Positions 12,401-24,400 of a stretch of 61,459 nucleotides of DNA are shown one piece after another (positions within the stretch are counted from its first letter, which is position 1; each line of letters opens with the position of its first letter). Position numbers and translations under genes: made by a program. Location: contig JAUCBJ010002322.1 of assembly GCA_032718475.1 (NCBI GenBank), positions 1 through 61,459 of the forward strand, read 5' to 3'. The DNA is from Nemertoderma westbladi. Lineage: Eukaryota; Xenacoelomorpha; Nemertodermatida; Nemertodermatidae. The notes under the pieces are model-generated. The model made no database searches, was not told the DNA's origin, and was given only the letters and a program-made list of their open reading frames with translations.

Positions 12401-15400
12401 GGGGGGGGGGGGGGGGGGGGGGTAATAATAATGCTACCGTAGACGACGTTAATATTAATGGTACCGTATCTGATAATCCTAACCAAACTTATATTGCAGG
12501 AAATACTTTGCCTGGTAGTAGTAATTTGAATTTAAATACAGATAGCTTAAATAATAATTTCGATTTAAACGTACAAAATAATCCGAATAATAATTTAAAT
12601 TTAGAAAATAATAATAACTCAAATAATTTAAATAATAATCCAAGCCCGAATTTACAAAATAATTCAAATAATGTAGTCGCACAAAATAATCCAAATGATT
12701 CTATTTCGAACGAACAAAATAATTCCGTTTCTAATATAGGTGCTATTAAAGCGAACGCGTTGGACGTGCATGAGCCGACAGGCGGCGGCCTGGTAGGCCA
12801 CGTAGTTATTAGGCAGGAGGTGGCGGGGTTGAGTCGACCCGTCGGTGGCCTGGTAGGCCACGTAGTTAGTAGGCAGGAGGTGGCGGGGTTGAGCCAACCC
12901 GGAGTAGGCCCGACAGGTCAAGTAGTAGTGGAGAGAGAGGCAGGGGTAAGCGAACCCAGCCGCAGTAGAAACATTGTGTCGACTGGAGAGGTGTGTAGAA
13001 GAGAAGTTAGAGGTAGCGGTGTGATATGTGGCGAGTGGGGGGGGGGGGGCTACAGGAGCCCCACAACGAGGAGTTAGTGGCGAGAGGGGGGGGGCAGAGA
13101 GTGTCCCACAGCCGTCAGCGGATAATGCGCGGGCCGAATCAGGTAAACCGCAACACCCTGCGACGGAGAGTAATAGGGGGATTGCGAGTATCCCCAGCGG
13201 CGTGCGATCGAGCAGAGAGAAGCAGGTTGACGTCGCTAGAGGGCGGACCAAACGTCGAGCCCGATCAGAAGAGGGAAGAAGAACAGTGGAGTTTAACCGG
13301 GAGGTCGACGAGAGATCTCACGAGCGGGAATACTGCACTGAGAGGAGAAGAAGAGAAGACAGCAGAAGAAGTATCACCGCGAACGACAGGAGAGCAAGGA
13401 CGGATAGCGAGCCATCGGTAGTCGAGATGGAAAGAGAGAGTCGGTGGGGTCGAACTTCAGGAGATTGCCGTCGCCCCGGAGAGACGCGACCAAACGAGAC
13501 GTGTCGAGAGAGGGGTACGCGATGTACCGGCACGTAGACGAGAGTAGTAGAGAGGGTCGAAGAGAAACATTCCGACGGGATATACCTACAGACCGAGAGT
13601 ACGGTAGCCGCGGGGAGGATTATTCGAGAAGAATAAACTTCGATCCTGAGCAATACATACAGACTGTAGGACATACTGTAGGCCTTACTGCACATACCAT
13701 AGGCCATACTGACAGGAATAATGTAGGCGAGAGGATAGCGCGGACGACGGAATTAAACCCAGAAGTTGCGGAGTACATACCGGCAGGTAGGCCAGAAGCT
13801 GATAGGCCTATACCGGTACCAGTGCAGCAGTATGACTACAGCACGAAAGGATATAACATATACCCAGGGGAGGGGGGAATTATTGCGGATAGATGCATGG
13901 GTCCCAATATATTAACATCAACCCCAATACCAAACATACCGGTGGGGGGGGGGGGGTGCAGGGTGACATTCCCCCATCGCAATATCAACAATATACCCCG
14001 ATAGGAGCAAGGACAATAAGACCATTGGATGAAAATAAGTCGTGTGACACAGAAATATGGAGGGGGCCGCTACCCACAATGATATACCCAAGCCATAGGC
14101 AGAAAATAGAACGAGCGGACCGCACCCAACAGGAGGAACTATACAACATCCATCGAATCCATTGGAAGCGCAGGCGATGGGGATGGCCACATTGATCGAT
14201 GCATTAAAAACAAGGATCGAATTACCACCCGTGGAACCATTCAAATTCGATGGGAGTAGGCCGGAAGAATATCTCCAGTTTCGGCGTATGTATAGCAATG
14301 AAATACTAACAAAGAACTTAACGCAGGCGGAGTGCCTAAAGTATTTGCAAGTATACACAGGAGGCCCAGCATACGACATCGTGAGGCAATATCAGGGCAT
14401 AGAGGGCGGCTTCACGACAGCATGGCGGGCATTGGACAGGGAATACGGACAACCGGCCAAGATCATCAGGCAGACCCTGAGAGGCATAACATCGGGTAGC
14501 CTACAGGATAATCCCGTTAGCATTAAGACGTTTGCGAACAAGGTCGAGAAGGCGCTGATCGTGTTAAAGACGCTAGACGCGCCATACGAACTCAACGCGT
14601 CCAACAACATCACCACGATAGCGCAGGCACTACCGATGTGGTTGCGCAACAAGTGGAGGAAAATCGCTTTCTCCACTCGAGATAGGAAGGGTGCGGAACC
14701 GGGATTAGAAGAAATGTCGAGCTTCTTAAACTACGAAGCCGAACTAATAACCGACCCAGTCTATAGCGAAGATAGCCTGGGAAAGGGACCGAAGATGGAT
14801 TACCATAGACCGAAACCAGAGCACAATACATCAAACTCATTACCAAGGCTCAGGCAATCACTGCCATATGCAGCGACGCAGGGGACTGCAAGTCCACAGG
14901 TAGCCGAAAGTAAGACCACACCATGGAACGGACAGGGGAACAATAACAACACGAATAAATATAACCCCAGTACGTCCAGTAGGCCGAACCCAAACAATAA
15001 GAATAGTAGGGACTTTGGTACAAACGCAGCTGTGATACGCGATGCACTGTATAAGGAGGGCTACGACCCAAAGAGCAAATGCCAGCTACATGCAAATGCG
15101 CTTCATCAAACCATGAACTGCAGGTACTGGCAAGCGCTATCTAGGCAAGATCAGATAGATTATGCGGCGAGCAACAAGATCTGCTCGCGATGTGTGATGA
15201 GTGGACATAGAGCTAGGGAATGCAAGGAGAAGCCGGTCAAGTTCGGTCAAAGGAAAGGCCAAACGATGGCAACGAGCACAGTAGGGGCGAAGAAGAGAGG
15301 AACAGTGTTACTTGGGGTAGTACCCGTATGAGTGATTGGAGAAGGCAATCGATCAGTAACAACACTAATGCTGGTTGATAGTGGAGCTGCCTTCACACTA

Positions 15401-18400
15401 GTCGAGGATTGGGTGGCCGAAGAAATAGGATTGAGAACGAGGCCAAGCAGAATGGCGGTAACAACCATCTCCAGCAAAGATGAGGTCCTGGAGATGAGAA
15501 CCGGACGGTGCACCATTGTAGTAATAGCACCAGGATGCGACTATGGGGGGAGCATCGATCCCATCCAAGTGATAGAGTCAATAAACATCAATGCCAGATG
15601 GCCAACCAACATCGAGGTCGAACAATATAAATTTCTGGACGATATTGACTTCTCAATCCCAGATGTGGGCATTAGGAAGGTATCCATCATAGTAGGAATG
15701 GACTGCCCAACGGCCCACGAAAGAATGCAAATGGTCTTCAGCGAAGACAAGCAGTGTGACCCGGTGGCGATACTGACACCATTCGGGTGGACGCTAAGTG
15801 GCCCAATCAAGAGCAAGATACCATTTAGGATGTCGGAGACATTAGGATGCATGTTCGCGGGAACTATGCAGGAAATGAGTGATGAGAGAGCAGAGGAGCA
15901 ACTTAAAAGACTGCTCAGACAGGATTTTGAAGGATTAAAGGAGACCGGGGTCGGGACCTCGGTGGAAGACAAACAGGCTCAGCAGAGTGTAGAGGAGTCT
16001 ATGAAGTGCGACGAGGGGCGGTACACGATAGGAATGGTATGGAAACTACCGAAGTTACCACTGCCCGATAATAGAGGGATGGTACTCACGAGACTCCGCA
16101 AGCTGAAACAAACACTAAAACGGAGTCCCGAGAAGAATGAGTACATCCACAGAACGATTAAGAAGTACGTGGAGAAAGGATGGGCCGTGGAGTTACCGGT
16201 CGACGAACCGAACACGGACAGGACATATTACCTGCCACTCCACGTGGCTTTAGACCCAAAGAAATGTAAACTGCGGATGGTAGTTGACGCATCGGCAAAG
16301 ACCAATGGAAAATGCTTAAACGACTATCTGCTAGAAGGTCCAAACATATACAACTCGGGGATATAGGTCCTACTTAGATTTAGAAATGGGAAACACGCCT
16401 TCACGTGTGACATAGAAGGCATGTTCAACCAAGTCCGTGTAACGGAGGAAGATAGCGACAGTCAACGCTTCTTATGGTATAACGGCGAGGAAGAACCGTC
16501 GATAATACCGGCTTATAAGATGGTAGTACAAAACATGGGAGCCAAGTCGTCTTCATTTACGACGACTATGGCAGTGAGAGATACGGTGAAGGGGAAGGAA
16601 GATAGATACAGCACTAGGGCCGTCGATATGATTCGGCGCGGCTTCTACGTAGACGACGGAATGGAGTCTGGAAATACAGTTAAGGAGATACTGGACACAG
16701 GGCGCGAGGTTCGCGACATCCTAAACGGATCCGGCTTTAACCTGACCAAATTCCAATCCAGTTCGGAAGAATTTATCAAGGCGATAGAGGACAAGAGACC
16801 AGAATCGACCATGGATAATCCCACAACAGCCAAAGGGCAGGACATGGCGAACAAGAGGACAGAATCTCAACAGAAGGCACTGGGAATCGTGTGGAACAGA
16901 GAGACAGACGAACTGAAGTATCAGCTGAGCCAGGAGGGCGCAGACATCCACACGAAGAGGGGCTATGTGTCGTATATAGCACGGATATACGATCCCCTAG
17001 GTCTTGCATCCCCATTATTAGTCACGGGGAAACAGATACTCAAGAGAGTATACAAATTAAAGGATGAGTGGGACGTAGAGGTACCAGAGGAAATCAAGAA
17101 ACAGTGGAATAAGTGGACAGGAGACTTGGAGAAGATGGGAACATACAACATGCCACGAGTGTATTTCCCGGATGGGAACATGACGAATCTGGACCTACAC
17201 ATGTTCTCCGATGCGTCGTTGGAGGCGTATGGAGCGGCACTCTATTTAGTACAACGAGAGGGGGCCCACAAGCCCAGACTGGCCTTTTTTAGCAAAGCAA
17301 AGTCAACGCCGCCAGATTCAGCATCAGTTCCCAAACTAGAATTGACAGCTGCTAGACTAGGAGTTAGAGCCACAGCCTACCTAGTGGATACTATTCCCAA
17401 CATAGTGGAGACACACTACTGGACGGACTCCATGGTAGTGCTTGGTTGGCTACATAACGAAAGGACGAGATACCCAATATTCGTTGCGAATAGGGTAGAC
17501 GAGATAAGGCCGACCACAGAATTGGAAAGGTGGCACTACTGCCCGACGGACGAGAACCCAGCGGACTTGTTATCAAGGGGCGTGGCACACCACACTTTCT
17601 TGAAAAAGGAAGGATTGTGGCAACACGGGCCGCAGTTTCTGAGCGACAAGGAGGCCTGGCCACCGATGAGAAAGGTGGACCCGGACTCAGGAGAGGTAGT
17701 GTCAGAAGGAGAAGAGGGAGATTCAGAGGGAGAAGAGATATACTCCCAGATGGTGAGGGAGATAAGGGACGTGCAACCTAAACCAGAAGAACTGTGCGAT
17801 AACCCGACAGATAAACTCCTCAGCTACAGCTCTAGTTGGTATAAGACCAAGAAATTAGTGGCGTACTGGAGAGCCTTCGGGAATTTCCTCGCGGGAGTTG
17901 GGAAAGACAAGAAGATCAGGACAACCATAGATCTGGAAGGAGCGGCCAAGGCAGTCATCCACTATGAGCAACGGAAGAACTATGGCGACGAGGTGGAATG
18001 CGTCAGTAACCAACAGCACCTTCGACGGGACAGCGAGCTGATCACGCTGTCGCCACAACTTAATGACGACGGGATTCTAGTAATGAATTCTAGGGTGGGA
18101 TACAACAACAGCATAGTCGTACCACCGAAACCCATCATCATTCCCACAGGATCGCCAATAGTCCACCAGATTATCTGGGACTCCCATAAGTCGATATTGC
18201 ACGGGGGCACCAACCGAACTCTCACGGAGATAAGGAGGACCTTTTGGGTCAAGCAGTTGAGGAAGAAGGTAAAAGCGGTAGTGGGGCAATGCCGGACCTG
18301 CCGACGAGCGAAGAAGGAGCGAGCCATACAAGAGATGGCACCACTACCAGCGAGTAGAGTAAGACAGCACAACCCGCCATTTACACATTGCGGTGTGGAC

Positions 18401-21400
18401 ATGTTCGGGCCGATAAAGATCAAGGTGATGCGGCACACGGAGAAACGCTATAGTATTATCTTCGTATGTAACAACACGCGGGCGGTAGGGATAGAACTCG
18501 CCCAAGATGCAACCGCATCAGCATTTATTAATGCGTTAGAAAGATTCAGAGACCGCAAAGGTGGGACGATCGCAGTAATATACTCAGACAGCGGAACCAA
18601 CTTTGTGGGAGCAGAGAACGAGATGGCAGAGGCCTTGGACATCTTGGAAGGGGAGGAAGTCAGGGCGGCCATGAGACGACGACAAGTAAAGTGGGAGAGA
18701 AGGACGCCGTATGCACCACATACACTAGGATGCGTCGAGAGACTGGTGGGCAGTTCAAAGCGTCTTATGACAAAGCTAATGAACACCCACATGGTCACTG
18801 GGGACGTCTTAAGGACAGTGCTTGCGAAGTGCGAGGGGATCATTAATAGCAGACCGCTATATCCGGAGAATAATGACCCTGAGTCATTAGATGTGCTGAC
18901 ACCCAGCCATTTTCTAATGGAAAGGCCAGCGACCATCGATATGCGGGGTGTAGACCCAGATGACATACACTCCCGCCAGAGTTGGAAGGTCGCTAAAGCA
19001 ATAAGCGCAGAGTATTGGAGGAGGTGGTTTGAGGAATACCTACCCACGCTTCACAAAAGAAGCAAGTGGAGGAAGTCAAATAGGGAGTTAAGAGAGGGAG
19101 ATCTCGTAATCGTTACGGATGATACTATCATCAACAACCAGTGGCGGTTGGCGAGAGTCGTAGGCACTTACTCCGATGAGGACGGAAGAGTCCGATCGGT
19201 AGAAGTGCGGATAGGTGGAAAGATCGGTGTGAAAGACAGAAAAACCTACAGGAGAGCTGTAGGGAAATGCTGTCTATTAGAAGGGGCACCTTAGGGTGGA
19301 GTTAGAGTGTAGTTTAGTCGTCCAAGTTTGGACTGAGGGGGTGGGATTAAGGGCGAGACGCCCTTCCCACACATAAAAATGAAAAATAAAATAAATAAAA
19401 ATTAGAGTTAGTTAGTTAGGAGTTAGTTAGAAGGTACGTAGTACCTAGAGTTAGTTGGTTAGAAGGTACGTAGTACCTAGAGTTAGTTAGTTAGAAGGTA
19501 CGTAGTACCTAGAGTTAGTTAGTTAGTTAGTTAGTCAGTTAGAAGGTACATAGTACCTAGAGTTAGTTAGTTAGTTAGTCAGCTAGAAGGTACGTAGTAC
19601 CGGTAGTTAGTGGAGTTAGAGAGTAGTAAGAGGGTACGTAGTACCGTTAGTGGAGTTAGAGAGTAGTAAGAGGGTATGTAGTACCGGTAGTTAGTGGAGT
19701 TAGAGAGTAGTAAGAGGGTACGTAGTACTGTTAGTAGAGTTAGAAGAGTAGTAAGAGGGTACGTAGTACCGCTAGTGGAGTTAGAGAGTAGTAAGAGAGT
19801 ACGTAGTACCGATTAGTAAGAGAGAAAGGTAGAAGGGTATACATAGTATAGATATTAGTTAGTAGTTAGTAGCGAGAGGGGGGCATATGAGTACAGTTGG
19901 ATAGATCGTGTAGGCCACGCGACATATACTGCTGTACTGCACAGGCCCATAGCGTAGGTCAGAATGTGGATTATGAAATAGAATAATCCATAAGCAGTAA
20001 ATAGTAGAAATAGATTAGAAATAAAATAGAATAAAATAGGGCTAAGAAAATTACAAATTATGGTAACAGGAGGGGAATTATTCTGGAACATAATTAAAGC
20101 AACGGACAGAAATTGCAAATAAGGTACATTTGTTAGCTACAAAATTAAGTAATAGAAATTAGGCTAAAAAGGGCGTAGTTAGATAGAAAATAGGCCATTA
20201 TCGGACCGTACAGATTATCCTAACTGTATCACTCACTTATATTGCGCCTTGGTAAGGCACCACCTTATAGGTGAGCGATCGGAGGAGTTCGAAATGGCGG
20301 GAAAACTGATCAGAAAGAGAAAGGCGGAGTCAGGAGGAAAGGAGATACTGGTGGATTTCACCAAGAGGCATCCGGAAGAGAAGATGAGAGGATACTACGA
20401 GAGGTTGGAAAAGGGTCACGCGGCACGAGTGCTGCAGGACCACTTCCGGGAGATGCACGAACAGCGGCTGGTCGGGACCTACAGGACGCCGTCGCTGGAC
20501 AACGCGATCTTCCAACACTTCCACTACGTGGTGAAAGGGGATGAGGGGAAGTTCGGGATTCCGAAGTACCCGAGGGAGTCGCCGAAGAAGGATTGGAAGA
20601 GATTCATAGAATCCGTCAACAGGGGAGGATATATGATCCTAGACGGGAGAGGATAGAAGCAGAGGAGAGGGAGGAGGAGGCCAGGACGCAGAGTTACGGC
20701 TTCGAGGAACAGGCAGGCTTAGACGAACTTCGTTGGACTTCATCAGGGAGTTCGGGGGAGTCTCTAGGGCGAGAACTGGGATGGACGGTGGGATCGCCGA
20801 AACAGTCGACATCGGGGTTGCAAGCGATGCCCATACCAGCAGGCGCCGAAGGCGACCAACCGCCAAGGAAGTTAAGGGAGCTAGAGGGATGGAGAGCTAC
20901 GGGCGAGAGCCAAGGCGGGAAGGGACATAGTGGATCCATCGGGATACCGGGGTTGGAGCCACTGCCAGAGGAGGAGGAAGACGACGACGAGTTCGGAGGG
21001 GTGCCGCCCATCGAGAGGATTGGCCACTCGGACACGGACTGGGTTGGCGGGAGGGTGGTGACGGCCAGTGGGGCGAGGGCCTTCTGGGATAGACCCGGCA
21101 AGCGGGCCTGGGTACACGAGGAGCCGGCGATGGATTTCGCGGGGAGCACTATCAGGTTGGGCGAGCAACCGGGGACGGCACCACAGGTAGTATTCGGGGA
21201 GACGATGCCCGAGAGGGGCGAAGAGATCGACGTAGACAGGGACACTAACATGCAGAAGTTCGCCTACCAGCGACTCCACAGACCGCGGAGATCGCTTGGG
21301 ACGAAAGACGACGTGGGGCAAGAAACATTGGTACTCGGTTGCGACTACTGTGGGAGACAGACCCACCAGGAAAGGAGCTGTTTGTACCGGTTCCAAAAGG

Positions 21401-24400
21401 GAACCTTTTGTCTCTACTGCTGCGAGTCGAGCCACAGGATTGGGGCGTGTCCACGGTTGCATAACCGATGTCCGAAATGCAACTTTCGGGGACACTACGG
21501 ATGCCAGTGCGACTGGATGGACGACGAAGAGAAGTTCAGAAGATTCGAGGAGTGGGCCGACGTCGGGGCCATGACGCGCCAGCGCATGAAGGCCCAGGAG
21601 TTCAAGTGGGGTTTCTTCCTCATCAATCAGGAGGCTCACATGGAAATCATAAAGCGGAGGCTACCGTTTACCTATCAAGAGGTAGCAACGGCGGCGTCGT
21701 ATGCCGGGGTGATGAATACACAAAGGTATTTGGACAGGTGGACGCCACAGAACCGAGGGGAGTTTAGGGATTTCCTGGCGGAACACGTGCCGCGGGCAAT
21801 GAAGATGATCATATGGGACGCCACCAGGGGGAGACATCAGGGCCACTTGGAAGGGCCACCCGCGAAGCGATATCGGGAGCTGATAACACCAGCACCCAAG
21901 GAGCCAACGACCGGGATCAGTAAGGAGGTGGCGGCGAGGGTCCGAAGACAGAAAGCGGATCCCAGAGGAGCGGTAGTGACCAGGAAACGACCCAGGGAGG
22001 AGGACGGCAAAGGGAAAGACTTGAGGTGGTTCCCAAAGTCAGGGGGGATGAACTGAGACTTCAATGTGGTACGCCTGGAAGGCGCCACGTGGGACGTACG
22101 AACTATTAAGTACAAATTCAAACTGATGCAGATAATTAAATAAGTGCAATTATATGTACGTACGTAGTAATCAGTAGTTTAGCAATGAAATATACGTTCG
22201 AAGTAAGTACTATAGTCATTCAACCTTTCTCAATTAGCTACTGGGACTGGGGGGCTAACTGACTATGGTACTATGGACGAGACACCAGACGACTCCACAT
22301 TTCTTGAGTGCGACGGCACAAAGGGGGAGTGAGATTCGTCAGAAGGGATGGGGTAATCAAAGGGAGGTCGAGTAGAGGTGATAGTGCAGAGTGCAGAGAG
22401 AGTGCGAATACAATTCAAGTGTGTGGGAGGAATAAGAGGCTGAGTGAGGGACAGGGAAGTCCGAGAGTTAGAGCGGTAGTGAGGAGGAGTAGAGGAGAGT
22501 CAGGGTGAGAACAGAGTAGAGTTAAAGTGGCGAAGTGTTGGGGAAACAAAAGTCGTGTGAGGAGCGCATGATCGGCCCGACATGGGACGCCAGGCAAAAT
22601 GGGTAGCGATATCATACCCATAGGGAGCGGCCTGGAAAGCCGGCTCCGAAAGAAAATAGTTCCACCCCACACCCGATAATAGATCGGGATCCAGCGGAAT
22701 TGTAGCGCACTTGAGGTGGATGCTATCTTCTCACCGGGAAGATAGCATGGGGGGGAGTGTTAGCTTATTCAATTCCGCTAACACAAACCCATAAAGTCAA
22801 CCGTTAAGCAATATTGGGGGCCACGAGATTGGGTAACTAACAACTCGTGTCACCCCAACAAAATGGGAAGGAGAAACACAATGAGGGTCAGGGGCCAAAC
22901 CCCTAACCGAGAGAGAATAGCTGGAGTGAACGGGAACACTCCAAAGGGCGCCAATAGGGACATTAGCCAATCAGAGGGGGGAAAGGCATCGGTTAGGTAC
23001 AGTAACAAGGCCAACCCGTGCAATATAACCAGTTGGCAGTAATCATCTCATTCAGTTATCTCAGTGTTATTGGTGTTACAGTAGCAATAGTTTAGCTAGG
23101 GAAGTACCGGGATTTCAATTACCGTTTCCCGCCTTCTGCGTACAACAATATTTATCTTATCCATTATCTATATCTATACTATACATATCCCGAATATTAT
23201 ATACAACGAACAACGTAAACTCTTTTATCTTTCACACACGGCGGGGACGCGTGAATTGACAAACCGGATAAACCGGGATCCTTCCTGGATCCCGTCACAA
23301 TACCTGATAGGTGAATCCCAGAAAGGTTAACGTATATGTATGTACTGTATAACGTAAGGTAATTGTGATAGGGAAAGTACACCGATTTAGTTGTAAGCTG
23401 TCAATCTAAAGTACAAATATAGGGTTGCAGGTTGGGTTATAAGGTTGGGAGAAGTTGATAGGGAAATCCCAGGAGTGGTCATGTGTCTACATACTGAATG
23501 GTATAATTGGATTAGGTAGGTTACATAGGATTATGAGGTATCTACTTAAAGCGCATGGTTAGGTAGATCTATATCTAATCTAATCTATACATACAACCCC
23601 CCACTTAACGTAGCAAGACCAGCAATCTAAACCCAATGTTTTGTATAATACACCCTATATTCTATATCTTACACAACTACAGTGCCCTCTATAGCGAATT
23701 TCCGGGGTTTTTATGTGCTTTTCCCCTACCTTCCTTTTTGTTTTTGTCTTGGTTTTTTCTGTTTCTTGTGATTTCTTACTCTGTAAAAATTACAGCTATC
23801 ATTATGTTGCATTCTACCTAACCATGCGCTTTAAGTAGATACCTCATAATCCTATGTAACCTACCTAATCCAATTATACCATTCAGTATGTAGACACATG
23901 ACCACTCCTGGGATTTCCCTATCAACTTCTCCCAACCTTATAACCCAACCTGCAACCCTATATTTGTACTTTAGATTGACAGCTTACAACTAACTCGGTG
24001 TACTTTCCTTATCACAATTACCTTACGTTATACAGTACATACATATACGTTAACCTTTCTGGGATTCACCTATCAGGTATTCCCCTTTAAAACTTATATA
24101 TATATATATATAGACCCCCACCTTTTCCTGTTAGTTGCCAGTACATAGTCTGATGCAGACCGGTAGGTCGAAAACGTTTACTATTGTATCTTTATCTAAT
24201 ATAATATAACCAGCTAAAGACCCTCAATACTTTATTTTTTTTTTTTTTTTTATCATCTTTACACTATGTTTAATTTAGATATAATGGATTATGAATTACA
24301 GTATAATATTAATTCAAAATATATATTATAGGTACTTAGCTTCTCTTTGTAAATATTATTAACATTACAATAATAAATTATACGATAAGATTGTGAGCAT

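Larger units (their letters stand above)
10125..23299 (+). mobile_element. BEL/Pao LTR retrotransposon, 13.2 kb
   Basis: LTRs (10125-10659 and 22758-23299) begin TGTTAG, end GTCACA and are flanked by the 5-bp target duplication ATACC (10120-10124, 23300-23304). The interior encodes an N-terminal charged region, a gag-like region with a CCHC finger, aspartic protease, reverse transcriptase with YVDD, RNase H and integrase in BEL/Pao order and style, then a further ORF with three CCHC fingers. The length is well above the 5-9 kb usual for the group, because of about 3.4 kb before gag and 2.8 kb after pol. It lies in intron 2 of the crystallin-like gene in antisense orientation. LTRs are nearly identical apart from a 7-bp length difference and point changes, so insertion is fairly recent. 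In-frame stops and G-run frame changes make the copy probably non-autonomous. Confidence 0.9.

Noticed and set aside
12664-13251. Minus-strand frame of 195 codons
   Set aside because: Antisense to the BEL pre-gag region and without family resemblance.
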